Below the pieces are notes generated by a model. It ran no database searches. It worked only from the letters and a program-made list of their open reading frames with translations, and was not told where the DNA came from. The position numbers and the translations under genes were made by a program. From Streptomyces sp. WM6386 (GTDB taxonomy: Bacteria; Actinomycetota; Actinomycetes; Streptomycetales; Streptomycetaceae): 64,000 nucleotides of DNA. Within the stretch, counting starts at the first letter, position 1; each line of letters starts with the position of its first letter. The stretch covers positions 1-64,000 of the forward strand of contig NZ_JXTE01000026.1 in NCBI RefSeq assembly GCF_000972385.1, in the 5' to 3' direction. Positions 27,401 to 34,178 of this stretch are shown here, piece by piece.

Positions 27401-28547
27401 GATCAACCGGGAGCTGGGTGCCGCCCTGCCGCTCCAGGTGCTGTTCGACGCGCCGACCATCGCCGAACTGGCCCGGCGCGTCGACCGCGCACCCGCCACC
27501 GGGGCCTCCCGGCTGGTGCGGCTGCGCGCCGCGGACGGCGGCCGGCCGGTCTTCTGCTGGCCCGGTCTCGGCGGCTACCCGATGAGCCTGCGGCTGCTGG
27601 CCGGGCGCCTCGACCTGGACCGGCCGTTCCTCGGCGTCCAGTCCTACGGCATCAACCAGGACGAGACCCCGTACGAGACGTTCGCCGAGATGGTCGCCAA
27701 GGACCTCGAACTGGTCCGGCAGGTCCAGCCGACCGGCCCGTACACCCTGTGGGGCTACTCCTTCGGGGCCCGGCTCGCCTTCGAGGCCGCCCACCAGCTG
27801 GAGCTGGCCGGCGAGCAGGTCGACGAGGTGATCCTCATCGCGCCCGGCAAACCACCCGTGGAATTCCTCGGCGACGCGGCCGGCCGGACCTCGACCGGCT
27901 TCGACGACTCCACGTTCGTCTCCATCCTGTATTCGGTGTTCGCCGGAAACCTGGAGAAGTCGGCGGTCGAGGAATGCCTTGCCGCGACACACGACGAGGA
28001 ATCCTTCATCGCCTTCGTCAGCGACCGGTTCGAGCACCTGGACCGTGAATGGGTCTGCAGGATCGTCGGCGTGGTGCGGCGGACATTCCTCTTCGAGTAC
28101 GACCCCCGCGAACTCGCCGAGCGCACCATCGCCGCACCGGTCACCGTGTTCCGGGCCACCGGCGACCAGGAATCGTTCATCGACTCCGGTGAAGCGCTTA
28201 CCACCACACCCCCCGCGCTCCACCGACTCGAGGCCGACCACTACGAGTTGCTGCGCGCGAACGGAATAGACGAACTCGTCACCGCCATAAAGACCGCACG
28301 ACTCACCAGAAAGGTCACCGGAGTGCCGCACGTCAGCATCAAGCATTTCCCCAACAACCTCGAGGCCGAGCGGGTCACCGCCCTGGTCGACGCGATCACC
28401 AGCGCCGTCCAGGCCGCCTTCGCGGTCGACGAGGGCGCGGTCTCGATCGCACTCGAACCGGTGGCCCAGGACGTCTGGAACGAGCGGGTGTACGTCCCGG
28501 AGATCGAGAACGGCGCCGGAAACCTGGTCAAGGCCCCCAACTACTGA
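24447..28547 (+). CDS. Indigoidine-synthetase-like NRPS (A-Ox-PCP-TE) with C-terminal tautomerase domain
   Basis: 1366 residues, single module, no condensation domain. Adenylation core motif YTSGSTGNPKG is at about 181-191. By hand alignment to GrsA the specificity code reads DAWQFGLINK, which I recognise as the glutamine code of indigoidine synthetases. After motif A8 (about 431-446) the A domain is interrupted by a nitroreductase-like FMN oxidase (about 570-880), then resumes with NGKVD (Lys918). PCP: GGHS, Ser976. Thioesterase: GYSFG, Ser1105. Residues 1293-1366 form a PptA-type 4-oxalocrotonate tautomerase domain beginning PHVSIKHFP. BpsA/IndC end after the TE and are about 80 residues shorter. 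It should oxidise and cyclise glutamine to an aminopyridinedione-type product. The start is ATG 24447 with GAGG adjacent; ATG 24450 is possible. Confidence 0.9.
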   Translation: MMAKTMGSEELSLPDMLRAAALTRPDRTAVSCGTQRLTFQQLGERAEVLADHLCRLGATTDEPVGIFMDPSVDLMASVWGVLYSGAPYLPLSPEYPDERVRYMIADSRTRLILTDESLVSRLAALTPAHTRIVTVAGAQASRDAVDADHGVVPAGPASARGGALAGPLDAAHGDTLAYVIYTSGSTGNPKGIGVEHRSIVSQMRWLAGEQGLDERRTVLQKTPLSFDAAQWEILAPACGSSVVMSERGVYADPGGLLDLIQTHRVTTLQGVPTLLQALVDSGRLTQCTSLTQLFSGGEALTKSLAIELLDALPDVELVNLYGPSETTINASSLTVDRETVQHGPDHLSIGRPVHGMSFHILDSARRPVAPGESGELHIAGRQLARGYLNNPDMTAERFIPNPFATDPDSTRLYRTGDLTRWNDDGTVQFLGRTDSQVKLRGFRVELDEIKVSIEKHDWVKRAAVVVRDDTRVGANLIAFVELDPHRAAVMDQGNHGAHHQSKQSKLQLKAQLADLGVRQEYGLPFIELPGRTATAEQRRTVFARKTYRFYEGGDVTRQDLLRLLAPATQQVAAPRDPDTLTLTELGTLLRWFGRFTSGERLLSKYGYASPGSLYATQLYLELSGIAGLEAGHYYYHPVEHRLTLIGPAPAGEPRLRAHFIGRRSAIEPVYRNNIQEVLQFEAGHMVGLFDHVLPAYGLRISARPAEPAVKDVLRCPDEDYYLASYEIRTAASAAEPTAVDLYVQANPGRIADLADGQYRYDAGELVRVSDELVRKQDVIAINQEVYARSSFGVSMIGGAAEAWQRYVDLGRELQRLQMNGLDLGLMSSGYSSETGNPLPSARRIADLVGLGPDTASYFAVGGRISAQQRLSEGMKEDSVHMRGPAEIIKDNLAAALPPYMVPNRVTVLDAFPLTPNGKVDHQALRELDKAAVDDTEAPVVPPRTPTEEAVAALWAKVLKQERVSIRDNFFALGGHSLTAVSLVNRINRELGAALPLQVLFDAPTIAELARRVDRAPATGASRLVRLRAADGGRPVFCWPGLGGYPMSLRLLAGRLDLDRPFLGVQSYGINQDETPYETFAEMVAKDLELVRQVQPTGPYTLWGYSFGARLAFEAAHQLELAGEQVDEVILIAPGKPPVEFLGDAAGRTSTGFDDSTFVSILYSVFAGNLEKSAVEECLAATHDEESFIAFVSDRFEHLDREWVCRIVGVVRRTFLFEYDPRELAERTIAAPVTVFRATGDQESFIDSGEALTTTPPALHRLEADHYELLRANGIDELVTAIKTARLTRKVTGVPHVSIKHFPNNLEAERVTALVDAITSAVQAAFAVDEGAVSIALEPVAQDVWNERVYVPEIENGAGNLVKAPNY
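28323..28547 (+). other. Tautomerase domain with possible internal start
   Basis: Within the NRPS frame, GTG at 28323-28325 is followed directly by a proline codon (Pro1294). It is preceded by AGAAAGG at 28308-28314, which matches seven bases of the anti-Shine-Dalgarno complement, eight bases away. Tautomerases of this superfamily use an N-terminal proline as catalytic base. An independent 74-residue product would expose that proline after methionine removal, whereas the fused form cannot. Internal initiation is inference. Confidence 0.4.
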
Positions 28548-28607
28548 GCCCGGCGCCCGAATCCGACGGTGCCCACCCCACCAGGACATGAACCACGGAG
28601 GACCGCG

Positions 28608-29216
28608 ATGCGCACAGTGATCACCAGGATGAGGGAGGACCTCTCCGTGATCGTCGCGCGAGACCCGTCGATCCGCACGCGCGCGGAGGCCCTGCTGCAC
28701 CCCGCGCTGCCGGCGCTGTGGACCCACCGGGTGGCGCACGTCCTGTTCACCCGTGGGCACCGTCACAGCGCCCGGCTCCTCGCCTACCTGGCGCGCGCCT
28801 GCACCGGTGGCATCGAGATCCACCCGGGCGCGCGGCTCGGCCGGCGTGTCTTCATCGACCACGGGGCCGCCGTGGTCATCGGGGAGACCGCCGAGGTCGG
28901 CGACGACGTCACGATCTTCCACCAGGTCACGCTCGGCGCCGTCGGCTGGTGGAAGGACGGACGGCGCGAACCCGGCGCCCGCCGCCACCCCGTCGTCGGC
29001 GACCGCGTGGTCCTCGGCACCAACGCGATCGTGCTCGGCCCGGTCACCGTCGGCCACGACGCGCTGATCGGCGCCGGGGCGCTCGTCCTGGGCGATGTGC
29101 CCCCGAAGGCCCGCGTGATGGCCCCCGCCGCCGAGATCGTGTCCCGGCCCTCGGCCGCGGACCGCGAGGACGCGGACCAGCTGCTGCGCGCCCTGGCCAC
29201 CTCCGGGTGCTGGTGA
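28608..29216 (+). CDS. cysE: Serine O-acetyltransferase
   Basis: 202 residues from ATG 28608 with GGAGG six bases upstream. It has the short helical N-terminus and left-handed beta-helix of hexapeptide repeats typical of actinobacterial CysE: GGIEIHPGARLGRRVFIDHG near 68-87 (catalytic His/Asp zone), VVIGETAEVGDDVTIFHQVTLG, then HPVVGDRVVLGTNAIVLGPVTVG. It acetylates serine with acetyl-CoA to give O-acetylserine. In this cluster it probably supplies that activated serine to the cysteine-synthase domain of the next gene, a dedicated route outside general sulfur metabolism. Confidence 0.92.
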   Translation: MRTVITRMREDLSVIVARDPSIRTRAEALLHPALPALWTHRVAHVLFTRGHRHSARLLAYLARACTGGIEIHPGARLGRRVFIDHGAAVVIGETAEVGDDVTIFHQVTLGAVGWWKDGRREPGARRHPVVGDRVVLGTNAIVLGPVTVGHDALIGAGALVLGDVPPKARVMAPAAEIVSRPSAADREDADQLLRALATSGCW

Positions 29217-29313
29217 CGCCCAGGCCACCGGCCCCACCCCATTCGTCGCAGTACCCCGCAACGTTCACCGCATATCGACCCGACCACGTGTCGGCACGCC
29301 ATCGGAGGCACAG

Positions 29314-31539
29314 ATGATTCACGTCGGTGTACTGGAGAGCAACCTCTCCGGTTCCGGCTTCGAGGGCCTGCAGATCATCAAGGAACTCGACTGCCGGGTC
29401 ACCTTCTTCACCCGCGACCTGGACCGGTACCTCGAAGTGCCGGGCGGTCCGGCCTACTTCGAGAAGTACGTCGACGAGATCGTCCACTGCGAGACGAACG
29501 TCCTCGGGGAACTCCTGCCGCATGTGCACCGGGCCGGCGCCGAGCACCCCTTCGACGCCTTCCTGACCCTGGCCGAGTACGACGTGGTCGTGGCCGCCGA
29601 GGTCGCCGTCCTCCTCGGGCTCCCCACCGTCAGCGTCGACGGCGTCGCCACCGCCCGCAACAAGGCGCTGATGCGCCGGCGCTGCGCCGAACTCGGCGTC
29701 GCGATACCGGCGTTCCGCACCGTGCAGACGCCCGCCGAGGCGGCGGCCGCCGCGGCCGAGATCGGCCTGCCCTGCGTGGTCAAGCCGGCCGACGAGACCT
29801 CCAGCGCCGATGTCCGGCTGGTGGAGACCGCGGAACAGGCCGCCGAGCACGTCGAGCTGATCCGCTCCCGGGTGGAGAACACCCGCGGCCAGAGCCGCTA
29901 CCACGAGCTGATGGTCGAGGAGTACCTGAGCGGCCCCGAGGTCAGCGTGGAGGTCCTCGCCGACGGCGACCGCTACGAGGTCCTCGGGGTCACCGACAAG
30001 TCGGTCATCGGCCAGGGCTACTTCGTCGAACTGGCCCACAGCTTCCCCTCCGGCCTGCCCGACAAGACGGTCCGCGCCATCGGCGACCTGGCCGTGGAGG
30101 CGCTGCGCGCCTGCGGGTTCGACCTGGGCATGGCCCACGTCGAGATCAAGGTCACCGACTCCGGCCCCAAGCTCATCGAGATCAACCCCCGGCCCGCCGG
30201 CGGCAAGATCACCTACCTGGTCGACCGCGCCCTCGGCATCAAGTCACTGGAGCTGGTGGCCCAGCAGTACCTCGGCCGGCCGCTGCCGGCCCGGGTCGTG
30301 CCCGAGCACCCCGTCGCCGGCGCCGCCATCCGCTACCTGGTCGCCCGGCCGGGCCGGGTGGTGTCGGTCTCCGGCCAGGAACGCGCCGCCGCGCTGCCCG
30401 GCGTGGAGGAGGTCGTCGTCAAGCCGAAGCCCGGCGCCGTGCTGCGCGAGCCGCGCCGCAACGGCGACCGCGCCGGCCATGTCCTCGTGATCGCCGAGAC
30501 CGCCCAGCTCGCGGCGCGGACCGCCGAGGCCGCCGTCGAGGAGATCGACATCCGGACCGAGCCGGTCACCGCCCGCCCGGTCGCCGACTCCCTCGTCGAT
30601 CTGATCGGCCGCACCCCGCTGCTGCGGCTCCCCGTGGACCGCGTCCTGGACGGGGTCCCGGCCGAGACCGAGGTCCTGGCGAAGCTGGAGCTGTTCAACC
30701 CCTGGTCCAGCAGCAAGGACCGGGCCGCACTGTCGATGCTGCGCGGCGCCGAGGAGCGCGGACTGCTCACCCCCGGCAACGGCACCGTGATCGAGGCGAC
30801 CTCCGGAAACACCGGCATCTCGCTGGCCGCCCTCGCCGCCGCCCGCGGCTACCGCTGCGTCATCGTGCTGCCCGACAACGCGACCCAGGAGCGCGTCGCC
30901 ATGCTCCAGTCGCTCGGCGCCGAGGTGGTGCGCACCCCGCACACCGGCGGCTACCAGGCGGCCGTCGACAAGGCCGAGGAACTCCACCACCGGACCCCCG
31001 GCTCCTGGTTCTGCCGCCAGCACGACAATCCCGACAACACCCGGGCGCACTACGAGTCGACCGGCCCGGAGATCTGGGCCGACGCCGAGGGTCGTATCGA
31101 CGTCTTCGTCTGCGGAGTGGGCACCGGCGGCACCCTCAGCGGCGCGGGCCGCTACCTGCTGGAGCGCAACCCCGACGTACGGATCGTGGCCGTCGAGCCG
31201 GCCGGCTCGCCGCTGCTGTCCGGCGGCGAGCCCGGCACGCACACCATCCCCGGCTTCAACGGCGGCTTCATCGCACCGACCACGGAACGCGAACTCATCG
31301 ACGAGGTGATCGCGGTCGCCGACGCCGACGCCCTCGACACCACCCGGCGGCTCGCCGTGCACGCCGGCCTCACCGTCGGCGTCTCCTCCGGCGCGGTCGT
31401 CCACGCCTCGGGTGTCGTGGCCGCCCGTCCCGAGAACCGGGGCAAGCGCATCGTGACCCTGCTCCCCGACACCGGCGAGCGCTACCTGAGCCTGCTCAGC
31501 CGCGTCGCCGAGGAGCAGGCGGCCGGGGGCACCCGGTGA
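29314..31539 (+). CDS. ATP-grasp ligase fused to a cysteine-synthase-family PLP enzyme
   Basis: 741 residues from ATG 29314 (GGAGG five bases upstream). Residues 1-420 are an ATP-grasp carboxylate-amine ligase: CVVKPAD (ATP lysine), MVEEYLSGPEVSVE and the metal-binding ending LIEINPRPAGGK. Residues about 423-741 are a complete beta-family PLP enzyme like O-acetylserine sulfhydrylase: PLP lysine in SSSKDRA (Lys468), substrate loop ATSGNTG and phosphate cradle GVGTGGTLSG. The PLP half should replace the acetyl group of O-acetylserine with a nucleophile (sulfide, amine, or an organic group). The ATP-grasp half should then form an amide with that amino acid. I do not know a characterised protein with this fusion. 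Confidence 0.9.
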   Translation: MIHVGVLESNLSGSGFEGLQIIKELDCRVTFFTRDLDRYLEVPGGPAYFEKYVDEIVHCETNVLGELLPHVHRAGAEHPFDAFLTLAEYDVVVAAEVAVLLGLPTVSVDGVATARNKALMRRRCAELGVAIPAFRTVQTPAEAAAAAAEIGLPCVVKPADETSSADVRLVETAEQAAEHVELIRSRVENTRGQSRYHELMVEEYLSGPEVSVEVLADGDRYEVLGVTDKSVIGQGYFVELAHSFPSGLPDKTVRAIGDLAVEALRACGFDLGMAHVEIKVTDSGPKLIEINPRPAGGKITYLVDRALGIKSLELVAQQYLGRPLPARVVPEHPVAGAAIRYLVARPGRVVSVSGQERAAALPGVEEVVVKPKPGAVLREPRRNGDRAGHVLVIAETAQLAARTAEAAVEEIDIRTEPVTARPVADSLVDLIGRTPLLRLPVDRVLDGVPAETEVLAKLELFNPWSSSKDRAALSMLRGAEERGLLTPGNGTVIEATSGNTGISLAALAAARGYRCVIVLPDNATQERVAMLQSLGAEVVRTPHTGGYQAAVDKAEELHHRTPGSWFCRQHDNPDNTRAHYESTGPEIWADAEGRIDVFVCGVGTGGTLSGAGRYLLERNPDVRIVAVEPAGSPLLSGGEPGTHTIPGFNGGFIAPTTERELIDEVIAVADADALDTTRRLAVHAGLTVGVSSGAVVHASGVVAARPENRGKRIVTLLPDTGERYLSLLSRVAEEQAAGGTR

Positions 31540-32804
31540 CGGCGCCCGTGGACGACAGGCCCCGCCTGCTGATGGTGATGCCGTACCGCCAGTTCGTCCG
31601 CAAGGCACAGGCCGAGGGGTTCTGGGTCGGCGCGATCTGGGACCCGCGGCTGGAGTCGCCGGAGTACCTGGACGACGTACGCGCACTGGCGGACGTGTTC
31701 GTCACGGCCGACTTCGGGGACGAGGAGCTGCTGCGCCGCACCATCCGTGAGGTGGCCGAGGAGCACCGCGCCTCGGTGATCTACCACATCGGCCGCGAGG
31801 AGACGATGGCCGCCGCCTACGAGGTGGCCGAGGAACTGCACATCGAGGTCAACCCGGCCGAGGCGGTGCGGCTCCTCACCGACAAGCACGCCATGCGGGA
31901 CCTGCTCGCCGCACGCGGACTGTCCCCGGTGTCCTTCGAGGCGGTGGCGACCCGGCGCGAGGTACCGGACGCGGTCCGGCGCATCGGCCGCCCGGCCGTG
32001 GTCAAGCCGACCGCACTGGCCGGCAGCCGGGGCGTGTTCCTGTGGCAGGAGGAGGCGGATCTCGCGGTCTGGACAGCGCTCGTCGAGCAGTACGGCTACG
32101 ACGGTCCGTTCCTGGTCGAGGAGTATCTGCGCGGTCCCGAGTACAGCGTGGAGACACTGAGCCGGGACGGTGAGCACCGGATCGTCGGGATCACCGAGAA
32201 GCTGCTCGGCGCGCCGCCGCTGTTCGTGGAGGTGGGGCACGTCCATCCGGCGCCGCTGCCCCCGGAGCGCCGGCGGGCCGTCGAGGACCTGACGACCGAA
32301 CTGCTCACCGCGTGCGGCTACCGGTTCGGTCCCGCGCACACCGAGGTGATCTGGACCGAGGCCGGTCCCCGCGTCGTCGAGTCGCAGGCCCGGCTCGGCG
32401 GGGACCGGATCCCACGCCTCATCGAGCTGGCCACCGGCCTCGACATCGAGCAGGCGATCTTCGCCGGCCTGGCGGGCACCCCGGCCGGGCCCGCCGCGGC
32501 GACCGCGACGGCGGTCGTGCGGTTCTTCGCCTTCCCGCCCGGCCACGTAGACGAGATCCGCGGCCTCGACACGGTCGCCGGGCTCGGGTACGTCGACGAG
32601 CTGAACCTCCGGCCGAGCCCCGGCGACACGGTGGCGGAGGTCCGCGACTCCAAGAGCCGGCACGGACACGTCATCGTCGCCGGCGCCACCGCCGAGCAGG
32701 CCCGGGACCGGGTCGCGGAGGTGCTCGCCGCCATCGAGCTCGTCATCGACGGAACGCCCGTACGCGCGGACGGCCGGGCCGGAGTGCTCGGGACGCCCGT
32801 ATGA
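31536..32804 (+). CDS. ATP-grasp ligase, second of three
   Basis: 422 residues from GTG 31536, overlapping the previous stop (GTGA). ATP-grasp signatures in order: pre-ATP-grasp half ending near residue 110, VVKPTALAGSRG (ATP-binding lysine and glycine loop), FLVEEYLRGPEYSVE, and metal-binding VVESQARLGGDRIPRLIE, where the usual E-x-N becomes ESQ but Arg and Gly-Gly are kept as in BacD/YwfE-type amino-acid ligases. It should couple an amino acid carboxylate to an amine with ATP cleavage to ADP. The substrate is unknown, but the cluster makes amide-linked products likely. Confidence 0.88.
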   Translation: MTAPVDDRPRLLMVMPYRQFVRKAQAEGFWVGAIWDPRLESPEYLDDVRALADVFVTADFGDEELLRRTIREVAEEHRASVIYHIGREETMAAAYEVAEELHIEVNPAEAVRLLTDKHAMRDLLAARGLSPVSFEAVATRREVPDAVRRIGRPAVVKPTALAGSRGVFLWQEEADLAVWTALVEQYGYDGPFLVEEYLRGPEYSVETLSRDGEHRIVGITEKLLGAPPLFVEVGHVHPAPLPPERRRAVEDLTTELLTACGYRFGPAHTEVIWTEAGPRVVESQARLGGDRIPRLIELATGLDIEQAIFAGLAGTPAGPAAATATAVVRFFAFPPGHVDEIRGLDTVAGLGYVDELNLRPSPGDTVAEVRDSKSRHGHVIVAGATAEQARDRVAEVLAAIELVIDGTPVRADGRAGVLGTPV

Positions 32805-32836
32805 CTCTCCCCCCACCCCGCAGGAAGGCAGTGCCC

Positions 32837-32872
32837 ATGCAGTCCGTACCCGCACTCAGGAGCTCGTCATGA
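32837..32872 (+). CDS. Possible 11-residue leader or substrate peptide ORF
   Basis: ATG 32837 starts an 11-codon frame (MQSVPALRSSS) whose TGA overlaps the ATG of the third ATP-grasp gene. AGGAAGG lies upstream, nine bases from this ATG (GCAGTGCCC between them). It may only be a translational-coupling device, or a substrate peptide; it is too short to judge by coding statistics. Confidence 0.3.
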   Translation: MQSVPALRSSS

Positions 32873-34128
32873 CCGCCCCCGCCAGCGACGCCCAGGTGGT
32901 GTTCATCGGCTTCAACATGGCCTACCTGCACGCGATCGAGGGCAACGTCCCGAGCGGGTCCGTCGTGGTGATCGAGGAACCCGACATCCTTCGCAAGCGG
33001 GACCTGGCAGGCGCCGCGGGACGCTTCGACTGCGTGGACCGCATCGTGCCGGCCAACTACCACCAGTCGACCGAGGCCCTCGACCTGGCGGCCGAACTGA
33101 CGGCCGTGCGCCCCGTGGCCGCGGTGGTCCCGGGCCTGGAGTACGCGGTGCCCGCGGCGGCCGCGCTGGCCGAGAAGCTCGGGCTGCCCGGCGCGACCGA
33201 ACAGGCCGCGCAGGCGCTGCGGGACAAGGTCCGGCTGCGCGAGGTCTCCGGCGCCGCCGGTGTCCGCAACCCGCGCTGGCGCGAGGTGTTCGGGCCCGAG
33301 GACATCCTCGAGTTCGCGGGCGACGGCCCGGTCGTGGTCAAGCCGGCGAACCGGCAGGCCAGCGTCGGCGTACAGCTGCTGGACTCGGTCGACGCCGAGA
33401 GCGCGGCGCAGGCCTGGGAGCGGACCTCCTCCGCGACCGAGCGGGTGTCGGTGCCCGACCGGGAGCTGGCGTGGCGGTACCTGGCCGAAGAACGCCTTCA
33501 GGGGCCCGAGTTCAGCGTCGAGGCGCTGGTGCAGCGGGGCGAGATCGTCTTCCAGAACGTCACGGCCAAGACCGTGATCCCAGGGCCCTACCCGGTCGAG
33601 CTCGGCCATCTGCTGCCCGCTCCGCTCGACGAGGACACGCAGGCCGCGTTCACCACGGCCATGCGGGCGCTGGTCGCCGCCACCGGCTATCAGACCGGCA
33701 TCCTGCACGCCGAGTGGATCCTCACCGAGTCCGGTCCGACGCTGGTCGAATGCGCCGGCCGCTGCCCCGGCGACCATCTGATCGACCTCATCGACCTGGC
33801 CTACGGCACGACGATCAGGCTGACCCTGATCGACCTGCTGGCCGGACGTCCGGTCACGCTGCCCCAGGTGTCGGAGCAGACCTCGGCGATCCGGTTCCTG
33901 GCCGCCGAGCCGGGCACCGTCACAGAGGTCTCCGGCGTGGACGTGGCCCGGGACCTGCCCGGCGTCGAGGTCGTGGAAGTGGGCGTCGGGACCGGCGACG
34001 AGGTCCGGCCGTGGGCGTCCTCCTGGGACCGCGCAGGCCATGTCATCGCCACCGGGCCGGACGCGGACACCACACGCCGACGCGTGCTGGACGCGGACGC
34101 GGCGGTCCGTATCGCCACCACCGGCTGA
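32869..34128 (+). CDS. ATP-grasp ligase, third of three
   Basis: 419 residues from ATG 32869 (AGGAG five bases upstream). It contains VVVKPANRQASVG (ATP lysine), RLQGPEFSVEALV and the metal segment LVECAGRCPGDHLIDLI, which deviates from the usual E-x-N-x-R (here ECAGR with CPGD). It is related to the preceding ligase in length and order of motifs but clearly diverged, so the two probably use different substrates. A C-terminal domain of about 110 residues follows the catalytic fold in each. The product is likely the last amide bond of the cluster's metabolite. Confidence 0.87.
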   Translation: MTAPASDAQVVFIGFNMAYLHAIEGNVPSGSVVVIEEPDILRKRDLAGAAGRFDCVDRIVPANYHQSTEALDLAAELTAVRPVAAVVPGLEYAVPAAAALAEKLGLPGATEQAAQALRDKVRLREVSGAAGVRNPRWREVFGPEDILEFAGDGPVVVKPANRQASVGVQLLDSVDAESAAQAWERTSSATERVSVPDRELAWRYLAEERLQGPEFSVEALVQRGEIVFQNVTAKTVIPGPYPVELGHLLPAPLDEDTQAAFTTAMRALVAATGYQTGILHAEWILTESGPTLVECAGRCPGDHLIDLIDLAYGTTIRLTLIDLLAGRPVTLPQVSEQTSAIRFLAAEPGTVTEVSGVDVARDLPGVEVVEVGVGTGDEVRPWASSWDRAGHVIATGPDADTTRRRVLDADAAVRIATTG

Positions 34129-34178
34129 GTCCGCGGCACCGCCGACCGAGTCCGTATCACCACTGATTGAGGAAGCAC

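Noticed and set aside
24447..28547. Calling the NRPS a plain blue-pigment indigoidine gene
   Set aside because: The core fits, but the extra tautomerase, the missing indA/indB and the ligase neighbours argue for a different end product.
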